NCBI RefSeq assembly: GCF_009805705.1
Contig: NZ_VSMB01000010.1
Location: 101,220 to 165,219 of the forward strand
Length of the DNA: 64,000 nt
Reading direction: 5' to 3'
From: Ruania rhizosphaerae
Lineage (GTDB): Bacteria > Actinomycetota > Actinomycetes > Actinomycetales > Beutenbergiaceae
Shown here: one piece after another, positions 9,496 through 16,572 of the stretch
How the letters are laid out: every line of letters starts with the position of its first letter
How positions within the stretch are numbered: position 1 is the first letter of the stretch
The notes under the pieces: model-generated
The model's input: only the letters and a program-made list of their open reading frames with translations
The model's database searches: none
What the model was told of the DNA's origin: nothing
Program-made: the position numbers and the translations under genes

Positions 9496-10628
9496 GCGAG
9501 GGTGAGTCCGTCCGCCCCAACCTCCACCAGGTGATGGCCGGGTGTACAGTGCTGCTCACCGCCGACCGGCGCAAAGGCGAGCTGGCGGCGGCCCTGGAAC
9601 GCCGTGGAGCGAATGTGCGGCACGCGCCGGCGCTGAGCATTACCTCGCATGTCGATGACGAGTTGCTGGTCGCGGACACGCGGCGGTTGATCGATGAACC
9701 ACCGGATGTGGTGGTGGTGACCACCGGTATCGGCTTTCGCGGGTGGGTGGAGGCGGCGGATGCACATGGCATCGCCGAGCCTTTCCTGGCGGTGCTGGAG
9801 AAGTCGCGGATCGTCGCTCGCGGGCCGAAGGCGCGTGGTGCCATTCAGGCGGCGGGACTGACCGCGGACTGGGTGGCCGAGTCGGAGACGTCGGCAGAGA
9901 TCGCGGATGTGCTGCTGGGGGAGGGCGTCGCCGGTTTACGGGTGGCTGTGCAGCACCACGGTGCCGGTGCCGACGGGCTCGATGTGGTGTTCGCCGAGGC
10001 CGGGGCCGAGGTATGCAGCCTGGTCGTCTACCGTTGGGGACCGCCGCCAGACCCGGTCGCCTTGCGGGACTCGGTGCATGCGGCGGCCGACGGCGAGATC
10101 GATGCGGTGGTCTTCACCTCGGCTCCCGGGGCGGAGGCGTGGCTGAGCGCTGCCGAGGGCGAGGGGGTGGACGCCGGTGTGCTGGCACGCTTCAAGGACT
10201 GGTCGATGCTGCCGGCCGCGGTCGGGCCGGTGACGGCTAAGCCGTTGGAGCACCGCGGTGTCACGCCGCTGCAGCCGGAGCGGGGTCGCCTGGGTGCCCT
10301 GGTGCGTGCGTTGGTGGCGCACTACGAGCATGCGGAGACCGTGGCCCTGTGCACCCCCGTCGGCGCGTTGCAGATCCGCTCCCGGGTCGCGGTGCTGGAC
10401 GGGCAGGTGCTGCCGCTCTCGCCGAGCGGTATTGCGGTGCTGCGGCTTCTCGCCGCGTCCGCGGGCGGAGTGGTCTCCCGTGCGGACGTGCTCGCTGCCC
10501 TTCCTGGCGAGTCGACAGATCCGCATGCGGCTGAGGTCGCGATCGCCCGGCTGCGGGAGGCGGCAGGAAAGGAACTCATCAAGACCGTGGTCAAGCGTGG
10601 CTACCGGCTGGAGCTGACGTCCGCCTGA
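9492..10628 (+). CDS. hemD: Uroporphyrinogen-III synthase fused to an OmpR/PhoB-type winged helix
   Basis: The 378-residue protein has an N-terminal HemD-like domain (about 10-270), the enzyme that closes hydroxymethylbilane to uroporphyrinogen III, and a C-terminal winged-helix domain (about 285-376) ending in VKRGYRLE, the typical wing of OmpR-family effector domains. The same pairing is known in actinobacteria, including M. tuberculosis Rv0260c beside narK3. A response-regulator receiver domain is absent. As the last gene of a nitrate operon it is either a dedicated synthase, a regulator of the operon, or both; the HemD part may only sense a tetrapyrrole. ATGA overlap with cysG. Confidence 0.85.
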   Translation: MSEGESVRPNLHQVMAGCTVLLTADRRKGELAAALERRGANVRHAPALSITSHVDDELLVADTRRLIDEPPDVVVVTTGIGFRGWVEAADAHGIAEPFLAVLEKSRIVARGPKARGAIQAAGLTADWVAESETSAEIADVLLGEGVAGLRVAVQHHGAGADGLDVVFAEAGAEVCSLVVYRWGPPPDPVALRDSVHAAADGEIDAVVFTSAPGAEAWLSAAEGEGVDAGVLARFKDWSMLPAAVGPVTAKPLEHRGVTPLQPERGRLGALVRALVAHYEHAETVALCTPVGALQIRSRVAVLDGQVLPLSPSGIAVLRLLAASAGGVVSRADVLAALPGESTDPHAAEVAIARLREAAGKELIKTVVKRGYRLELTSA

Positions 10629-10666
10629 CCACGTGGCACCACCGTGTGGCCCCGGTGATGGTCGCG

Positions 10667-11068
10667 TCAGCGCGGCGCTGGGGCTTTCGCGCGCGCCCGT
10701 GCTGTGAATGCGGCTGACCCGATGATGGCACCGACTCCGAACACCAGCAGCGCCCCGTTCGCCAGGTCACCCTGCGGGGCGATGTAGGCATCCGTGAGCA
10801 CCGGCTTACCGTCGACCGACCACGTGCACGTCAGGCGGGTGGGCATCGCTGCGAGGCGGGCATCGGCGAGGGAGAGCGAGGGCTTGCCCTCGATCGCTGC
10901 CGGCATGGAGTCGGCACGGTTCGCGCAGATCAGTTCGGGTCCGGTCTTCAGCCCGGACAGGTACGCAAGCGTGCCACCGAGGATTCCCAGGACGATCAGC
11001 ACGGCACCCACGGTACGAACCAGGCGTGCCACAGGATGCGGCTGCTGGTTGGCGATCAGGTCTCCCAT
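10667..11068 (-). CDS. Small membrane protein of unknown function
   Basis: A 133-residue protein from the ATG at 11068 (MGDLIANQQ). It has a membrane helix at about residues 21-40 (VGAVLIVLGILGGTLAYLSG), a middle segment of about 55 residues with two cysteines that would lie outside the cell, and a second helix near 103-122, then a short basic tail. No domain is recognised. It lies convergent to hemD and in the same direction as the DUF222 gene 69 bases upstream. Two helices around a Cys pair suggest a small exported disulfide-bonded loop, which is inference. Confidence 0.6.
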   Translation of the reverse strand: MGDLIANQQPHPVARLVRTVGAVLIVLGILGGTLAYLSGLKTGPELICANRADSMPAAIEGKPSLSLADARLAAMPTRLTCTWSVDGKPVLTDAYIAPQGDLANGALLVFGVGAIIGSAAFTARARAKAPAPR

Positions 11069-11137
11069 GCTGCCCAGGTTCACACACACGCCAGCGGCCC
11101 CGCAGAGCGTGGCTCGGCAGGGTCCGGGGCGGCACAG

Positions 11138-12880
11138 TCAGAACGGGGGAGGGTCGAGCCACTCGTCGATCGCTGGCCGATCTGCTCTGGGCGCAGGGTC
11201 AACCTGCGTGCCATGGACTTGCGTGCCATGGACTTGCGTGCCGTGGACTTGCGTGCCGCCAGGCTGCGTGTTCGCAGCAGGTGCCGAGCGTGCCGGATCC
11301 GAGATCGGTCGATCGGGTGGCTCCGACCGGTCCCGGTGGGCGGCGTGCCCGCATGGGGTATCGGGTGCCGCATGGCTCGGGACACGGGTGGGGACCGCGA
11401 AGGTTCCGCGCCCGTCCACAAACCACAACTCACCGCCGGGCGAGGTCCACAGGTATGTCCCGGGCGTGACCATCACGTAGGACCACGAGCCATGCGTCTT
11501 CGCTCGATGATGGCGACGACATAACGGCGCCAGATTGCACCCGCAGGTAGGCCCACCCTGCTCGAACGGGACGATGTGGTCGAGGTCGCAGGCCCGGGCG
11601 CGCCGGGTGCATGAAGGAAAGACACAGTGCGGGTCGCGCGTGGCCACCTGGCGGCGCAGCCGGCCCGGAATCTCGTAGCACTCGGCCGGGTAGTGGCCGG
11701 CGAGATCGACCACGGGGCGTACCAGCACCTTCGTCCCGGGTGAGCCGCACCAGGCCCTGATCTGCTCGGCCGAGACCGGCGAGCGCGTGTTCTCGCACCG
11801 GCCGACCGCACCTGAGCCGGGACCGGATTCGAGGGCGGGGTCGAGCGCCGGGTTGAGGGCGTCGACGCCCAGATGCAGGACGAGTTCGATCCTGCGCCCT
11901 GGGTCGCCCGGGACCGGGGCCCTCACGTCCAGGCTCCCGCCATTCATATCCGGTCGTTGGCCGTCAACGTCGGAGAGTTGCTCAACCACACCCTCGGAGC
12001 GGCTGACCGGTGGCGGACCGGCGGATTCCGGATCGCTCTCGGTGCGCTCGGCCGACGGCAGCGGCAGCATCAGATCCCTGCGCGCGATCTCACCCACAGC
12101 ACGGGCACGGCGGGCGTCGAGGCTCTCAATGGACCCGAGCGCCTGCAGCTGGGCGGCGCTCGCGGCCACCGCGGCATCGAGGTCGAGCGCGTCGGCCAGG
12201 TCGATCACGCCCTCGACGGCCGCGGTTCCTGCCGCGCCGACCAGGTCCGGTCCTTCGGGCTCGTCGAGGTGGATGTCGAAGTGCCGATGCTCGTCCGCCT
12301 CGCGCCGCCGTGCCTCGGCAGCCTCGGGGTCGAATCGGTCCAGTGCGGCAGCGACCGCGCGCTGCACCTGGGCTCCGGAGCAGGAACCGATGACCGGGGC
12401 GAGCTGGGCGTCGACCCAGGCTGCGCCGTCGGGAGGGAGGATCCGCGTACCACGGGCTACTTCCCGCGCCCGCCACAGGCGCACCTGCCCGGACGAGACC
12501 CGGTCCCACAGGTGTGGCAACCGGAATGCGAGCTCGGTCACCTCCCCGACGTAGCCGCGTGCCGCATCCGGCGACATGCACAACGTGGCCGCGACCTCGC
12601 AGAACTCCAGATCCGGGACCAACGGAGCGCCCGGGCCCGCTAGCTGCATCGGTGCCTCCAGCCCGGCGAGCGCTGGTCGCTCGATCGGCTCGTCCGGCCC
12701 GATCACGCGCTCGGTCGACTCCGGACCGGCGTCGGGGATGGCGTGCTCGGCGACCCAGGCCGCCACGAGCCGTGCCGTCTCCACCTCCCACGCCGACGCT
12801 GCCGTCCGGGCATGCCGCAACGACGACAGCACGCTCCGCGATGCGTCCACCGCGGGTGCCGAGGGAGATGTCGTCGTCAT
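11138..12880 (-). CDS. DUF222 / HNH endonuclease-domain protein (13E12 family)
   Basis: A 580-residue protein from the ATG at 12880 (MTTTSPSAP). The N-terminal two thirds is a helical DUF222 region. The C-terminal third has an HNH nuclease core: a Cys pair in CVFPSC, DLDHIVPF, a second Cys in CGCN, then CRRHH, so a zinc-stabilised active site is complete. The far C-terminus holds five-residue repeats (HGTQV) encoded by a 15-base tandem repeat. Members are abundant in actinomycete genomes, such as the M. tuberculosis 13E12 repeats; their role is unsettled. An open frame continues upstream, but codons before 12880 look non-coding. Confidence 0.85.
   Translation of the reverse strand: MTTTSPSAPAVDASRSVLSSLRHARTAASAWEVETARLVAAWVAEHAIPDAGPESTERVIGPDEPIERPALAGLEAPMQLAGPGAPLVPDLEFCEVAATLCMSPDAARGYVGEVTELAFRLPHLWDRVSSGQVRLWRAREVARGTRILPPDGAAWVDAQLAPVIGSCSGAQVQRAVAAALDRFDPEAAEARRREADEHRHFDIHLDEPEGPDLVGAAGTAAVEGVIDLADALDLDAAVAASAAQLQALGSIESLDARRARAVGEIARRDLMLPLPSAERTESDPESAGPPPVSRSEGVVEQLSDVDGQRPDMNGGSLDVRAPVPGDPGRRIELVLHLGVDALNPALDPALESGPGSGAVGRCENTRSPVSAEQIRAWCGSPGTKVLVRPVVDLAGHYPAECYEIPGRLRRQVATRDPHCVFPSCTRRARACDLDHIVPFEQGGPTCGCNLAPLCRRHHRAKTHGSWSYVMVTPGTYLWTSPGGELWFVDGRGTFAVPTRVPSHAAPDTPCGHAAHRDRSEPPDRPISDPARSAPAANTQPGGTQVHGTQVHGTQVHGTQVDPAPRADRPAIDEWLDPPPF
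11206..11265. repeat. 15-bp tandem repeat inside the DUF222 gene
   Basis: Three near-identical copies of GCGTGCCATGGACTT (11206-11220, 11221-11235, 11236-11250, the third with one change) and a fourth degenerate copy to 11265. They encode the repeated HGTQV near the protein's C-terminus and keep frame. Confidence 0.9.
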
Positions 12881-13075
12881 GGTCTTACTCAACCATCGAC
12901 CACCGACAATGACCTGTGAGTGAGTCCGTGGGCGGGCCGAACCACTGACACTGGACCGAGGAGGTGCTCGTCCGGCTTCACGAGAGGTACGGCGTTCACC
13001 CCGTTCTGGTGACCCACGGTATGTCAGTGCGAGCGGTGTCCCGCTGTGCCGGGAGATCACGATGCCCGAACTGAC

Positions 13076-13600
13076 TCAGCCGGCCGGTTGCGTGACGCGA
13101 TCACCCAGGCACGGATCCCAGTGGGTGTCCGACTCGCTCGTCGCCGCGATGCGGACACCGTCCCAGAACACCGGCATCTGCATCCGCGCGCCGGCGGCGG
13201 TTGCGATGATGAGCACATCTGATTCGTAGTGCTGTCCCTCGCCGTCGATGCCTTCCACCCGGAGGGCGAACCCCCGCGGGCTCGAGCTACTCGCTGGTGC
13301 CTCACGCTGGCACACGATCACTGGCGGGCGCTGTGCATCCGGAGGCGAGGCAAGCGGGGCGATCCCGTCCTCCACGTACTGGCGGCACAGGCCTTCACTC
13401 GCGGCGATCCCCGCACCGCAGAGACGATCCCAATCCTGTGCAGCGGCTGCCTCATGGGCTGCGAGAAGCAGGGCGCGGGACTCCTCTGCCGTCGGTTGCC
13501 GGCCTCGGCTGAAGGTGGTGGTCCCGAGCGCAACGTAGGCAAGCCCGCCCACCAGTCCGAGCAGCACGACGACGGCGACAATCACACTCCGCGGCTGCAT
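13076..13600 (-). CDS. Membrane-anchored or secreted protein of unknown function
   Basis: A 174-residue protein from the ATG at 13600, preceded by GAGGAG at a workable distance. Residues 5-25 (SVIVAVVVLLGLVGGLAYVAL) form one hydrophobic helix with few N-terminal charges, so an uncleaved anchor or signal peptide. The remaining 145 residues carry four cysteines and would be outside the cell. The layout (TAEESRALLLAAHEAAAAQDWDRLC...) resembles small exported proteins with a nuclear-transport-factor or lumazine-binding-like fold, but I cannot assign a family. It points away from fgd, so the two starts are divergent. Confidence 0.65.
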   Translation of the reverse strand: MQPRSVIVAVVVLLGLVGGLAYVALGTTTFSRGRQPTAEESRALLLAAHEAAAAQDWDRLCGAGIAASEGLCRQYVEDGIAPLASPPDAQRPPVIVCQREAPASSSSPRGFALRVEGIDGEGQHYESDVLIIATAAGARMQMPVFWDGVRIAATSESDTHWDPCLGDRVTQPAG

Positions 13601-13704
13601 CCGCAAGGAACTCCTCGGCACCGGCGCCCCCCATCTCCCGCTTGCCAGGTGACTCTACTCCGAACGCTGGCCATACTCGGGAAGGTGAGGGCCGCCGTCG
13701 GGGT

Positions 13705-13710
13705 TAGATT
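13705..13710 (+). promoter_or_regulatory. Candidate -10 element of fgd
   Basis: TAGATT fits the actinobacterial -10 pattern TANNNT and lies 29 bases before the fgd ATG, leaving room for a short leader with the ribosome site GAAAGG. No convincing -35 is visible. Confidence 0.4.
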
Positions 13711-13739
13711 CGACATACCCCATCGAAAGGACGCACGCG

Positions 13740-14762
13740 ATGCTGCCCCTCACCCTCGGCTACAAGGCCTCCGCCGAACAGTTCGGCCCCCGTCAGCTCG
13801 TCGAACTGGGCGTTGCTGCCGAGGCGCATGGCATGGATTCTGTCGCGATCAGTGACCACTTCCAGCCGTGGCGGCACGAGGGAGGCCACGCCCCGTTCTC
13901 GCTCGCATGGATGGCGGCAGTCGGGGAGCGCACCGAGCGAATCCGGATCGGCACCTCCGTCATGACGCCCACCTTCCGCTACAACCCCGCCGTACTCGCT
14001 CAGGCGTTCGCCACGATGGGCATGCTCTACCCGGGCCGGATCATGCTCGGCGTCGGCTCCGGGGAGGCCCTGAACGAGATCGCCACCGGATTCCAGGGAG
14101 CGGGGGAGCAGCAGTGGCCGGAGTTCAAGGAGCGCTTCGCCCGCTTGCGCGAAGCGGTCCGGCTGATGCGGGCGCTCTGGTCGGGGGAGCGGGTGGATTT
14201 CGACGGTGAGTACTACTCGACCCACGGCGCCAGCATCTACGACACCCCCGATGGTGGTATCCCGGTCTACATCGCGGCCGGTGGCCCGATGGTCGCCCGC
14301 TACGCCGGGCGAGCCGGGGACGGGTTCATCTGCACCTCCGGCAAGGGCATGGACCTCTACACCGAGAAGCTGCTGCCCGCGGTGGCCGAAGGGGCCGCGA
14401 AGGCCGAGCGCGACGCCGAGCAGATCGACAGGATGATCGAGATCAAGATCTCCTATGACACCGACCCCGAGCTCGCGCTGGAGAACACCCGATTCTGGTC
14501 CCCGCTCTCGCTCACTGCCGAGCAGAAGCACTCCATCAATGACCCGATCGAGATGGAACGTGCCGCCGATGCCCTGCCGATCGAGCAGATCGCGAAGCGG
14601 TGGATCGTCGCCTCCGACCCCGACGACGCCGTGGAGCAGGTGCTCGCCTACCGTCGCATCGGGTTCAACCACCTCGTCTTCCACGCCCCGGGCCACGACC
14701 AGCGGCGCTTCCTCGAACTGTTCGAGCGCGACCTGGCGCCGCGGTTGCGCGCCGCTGAGTGA
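13740..14762 (+). CDS. fgd: F420-dependent glucose-6-phosphate dehydrogenase
   Basis: Oxidises glucose 6-phosphate to 6-phosphogluconolactone while reducing coenzyme F420 to F420H2, supplying hydride for F420 reductases. The 340-residue LLM-fold (luciferase-like TIM barrel) protein keeps the key residues of M. tuberculosis FGD1 at identical numbers: His40, Trp44 (SDHFQPW) and Glu109 ([10 protein letters not shown]). Length equals the family norm. The ATG has GAAAGG upstream. It stands alone between a divergent unknown gene and the chelatase gene. Confidence 0.95.
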   Translation: MLPLTLGYKASAEQFGPRQLVELGVAAEAHGMDSVAISDHFQPWRHEGGHAPFSLAWMAAVGERTERIRIGTSVMTPTFRYNPAVLAQAFATMGMLYPGRIMLGVGSGEALNEIATGFQGAGEQQWPEFKERFARLREAVRLMRALWSGERVDFDGEYYSTHGASIYDTPDGGIPVYIAAGGPMVARYAGRAGDGFICTSGKGMDLYTEKLLPAVAEGAAKAERDAEQIDRMIEIKISYDTDPELALENTRFWSPLSLTAEQKHSINDPIEMERAADALPIEQIAKRWIVASDPDDAVEQVLAYRRIGFNHLVFHAPGHDQRRFLELFERDLAPRLRAAE

Positions 14763-14836
14763 GCACGCCGCCACACGGCGAGACGGATGTAACACAGCCG
14801 TCACTGCCCCGCCCGGATGTGGAAACCTGAGGGTCC

Positions 14837-14842
14837 TATCGT
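14837..14842 (+). promoter_or_regulatory. Candidate leaderless promoter -10 of the chelatase gene
   Basis: TATCGT (TANNNT) ends 7 bases before a GTG at 14850, the spacing expected when transcription begins at the start codon. This favours GTG 14850 over ATG 14886. Confidence 0.4.
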
Positions 14843-14849
14843 CACGATC

Positions 14850-15602
14850 GTGACGACCACCGATGTGGCTCCACCTGAGGACCCGATGATCACCGACCAG
14901 CCGCCAGCGACCCCACCGGTGCTGCTCGCGTGCTCCCACGGGACGTCCTCTCCGGCCGGGCAGCGGGCGATCGAAGCGTTGGTGGAGGTCGTCGCCACCC
15001 GTGCGCCGGAGCTTGCCGTCTCCGCTGCATTCGTGGACGTGCAGGACCCTGACGTTCCCTCCACGCTCGACGCGCTCGGCGAGTCTCAGGTGCAGGTGGT
15101 GCCGCTGTTGCTCTCGGCCGGCTACCACGTGCACGTCGACCTTGCCGAGGCTGTGGAGGGCCGTGACCACGCTCGCGTCACCGGTGCGCTGGGCCCCGAT
15201 TCCCGGCTGGTGCGCCTCCTCGCGCGCCGCCTGCACGAGGCGGGGCTGCGCGAGGAGGATGCCGTGGTGCTCGCTGCTGCCGGATCGTCCAACACCAGCG
15301 CTGTGGCGGACTGCCGGCATGTGGGGGAGGAACTGGCCGCCACGCTGGGCCGCCGGGTCACCACGGCGTTTCTCTCCGCGGCACAGCCGCGCCTTCCCGA
15401 CGTCGTAACCCAGGCCCGTAGCCGCCTCACCTCACCCAGTGCCCGGGTGGTGGTGGCCACCTACCTCCTCGCGCCGGGATTCTTCGCCGATCTCGCGGCC
15501 GCCTCGGGAGCCGACGTGGTCACCCCGCCGCTGCTCACCGACGACGAACCCCCTGCCGCCGAGCTGGTCGAGATCGTGCTGGACCGGTACCGGGGCCGCT
15601 GA
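14850..15602 (+). CDS. Sirohydrochlorin chelatase, CbiX/SirB family
   Basis: Chelatase expected to insert Fe2+ (or Co2+) into sirohydrochlorin. From GTG 14850 it has 250 residues; a second candidate start is ATG 14886 with GAGGA four bases upstream. The protein opens with the family motif LLACSHGTSS, whose His is a metal ligand, and has a repeated second half (VTTAFLSAAQPRLPDVV) as in two-module CbiX/SirB. With the two-domain siroheme enzyme 5 kb upstream it would complete siroheme for NirB. Cobalt chelation for B12 is the alternative; no other cob gene is in the window, so iron is favoured. Confidence 0.82.
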   Translation: MTTTDVAPPEDPMITDQPPATPPVLLACSHGTSSPAGQRAIEALVEVVATRAPELAVSAAFVDVQDPDVPSTLDALGESQVQVVPLLLSAGYHVHVDLAEAVEGRDHARVTGALGPDSRLVRLLARRLHEAGLREEDAVVLAAAGSSNTSAVADCRHVGEELAATLGRRVTTAFLSAAQPRLPDVVTQARSRLTSPSARVVVATYLLAPGFFADLAAASGADVVTPPLLTDDEPPAAELVEIVLDRYRGR

Positions 15603-15619
15603 CTGCCCGGCTCGGACGC

Positions 15620-16555
15620 TCACTCGATCCGTAGCACGACCTTGCCGGTGGTGGATCCGGACTCGACCGCCTCGTGCGCGGCGGCCGCCTGATTCCATGG
15701 CAGCACCCTGTCGATGATCACCTCGAACCGGCCCTCGGTGATCAGCTGCGCGACCTCGCCGAGCGCGTACCAGGCGCGGCCCTCGGATCCGTCGGAGACG
15801 ATCGCGTCCGTCTCGCCCGAGAAGTCGGCGATGGTCACTACCCGGCGCGCATCGCCGGTCAGTTCAATCAGTTCCCCGGCCGCACCCTTCCCCGCCAGGT
15901 CGGCGCCGAGCAGAGCCTCCGCCTCGAGCCCAGCAGACTCGAGCCCAGCCTCGGCCAACACACTCCGCACCCGGCCGGCCAGCCCCGGACCGTAGGTTGT
16001 CGGCAGCCCACCCAGGCGACGCACCAGCTCGTGCTTGCTCTCCGAGGCGGTGCCCACCACGTGCAGGCCACGGGCAGCGGCCAGCTGTACCAGCGTCGTC
16101 CCGACACCGCCGGAGGCGCCGTCGACCACCAGCACCTGGCCCTCCTGCGCGTCCAGTGCCTGCAGAATGCGCGCCGCTGTCTCGGCCACGGTCACCACAG
16201 CGGCCCCCTGCTCACTGGAGACTCCCTCCGGAGTGCGCCAGAACGCCGTCAGGGTAGCGTGTTCGGCCGTGACCGAGGTCCCGGCGCCGAACACGCGCTG
16301 GCCGATCTCGTACCCCTGCACGCCCTCACCGATCTCGTCCACCACTCCGGCGGCGTCGAAGCCCGGGATGCGCGGGGCACGCAGCACCCGCCCGGGCTTG
16401 GCCATCGCTCCCGAGCGCAGGGTGGCGTCGATCGGGTTCACTGCCGCCGCCTCGACGGCGATACGCACCTCACCGGGGCCGGCGTGCGGCTCCTCCGCCT
16501 CACCCAGGGTCAAGACGTCAGGTCCACCGAAAGTGTCGTACTGAAGTGCGCGCAC
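15620..16555 (-). CDS. NADP-dependent zinc-less alcohol dehydrogenase / quinone oxidoreductase (MDR family)
   Basis: A 311-residue medium-chain reductase. The N-terminal GroES-like part begins MRALQYDTFGGPDVLTLGE, and the Rossmann part has VDGASGGVGTTLVQLAAARG (about 145-165), the nucleotide motif of quinone reductases. Zinc ligands of alcohol dehydrogenases are missing, so NADPH reduction of quinones or enones is the likely reaction. GTG start with GGAG 7 bases upstream. It lies 17 bases after valS in the same direction and is probably cotranscribed with it. Confidence 0.82.
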   Translation of the reverse strand: MRALQYDTFGGPDVLTLGEAEEPHAGPGEVRIAVEAAAVNPIDATLRSGAMAKPGRVLRAPRIPGFDAAGVVDEIGEGVQGYEIGQRVFGAGTSVTAEHATLTAFWRTPEGVSSEQGAAVVTVAETAARILQALDAQEGQVLVVDGASGGVGTTLVQLAAARGLHVVGTASESKHELVRRLGGLPTTYGPGLAGRVRSVLAEAGLESAGLEAEALLGADLAGKGAAGELIELTGDARRVVTIADFSGETDAIVSDGSEGRAWYALGEVAQLITEGRFEVIIDRVLPWNQAAAAHEAVESGSTTGKVVLRIE

Positions 16556-16572
16556 GAGAAGCTCCGATCTCG

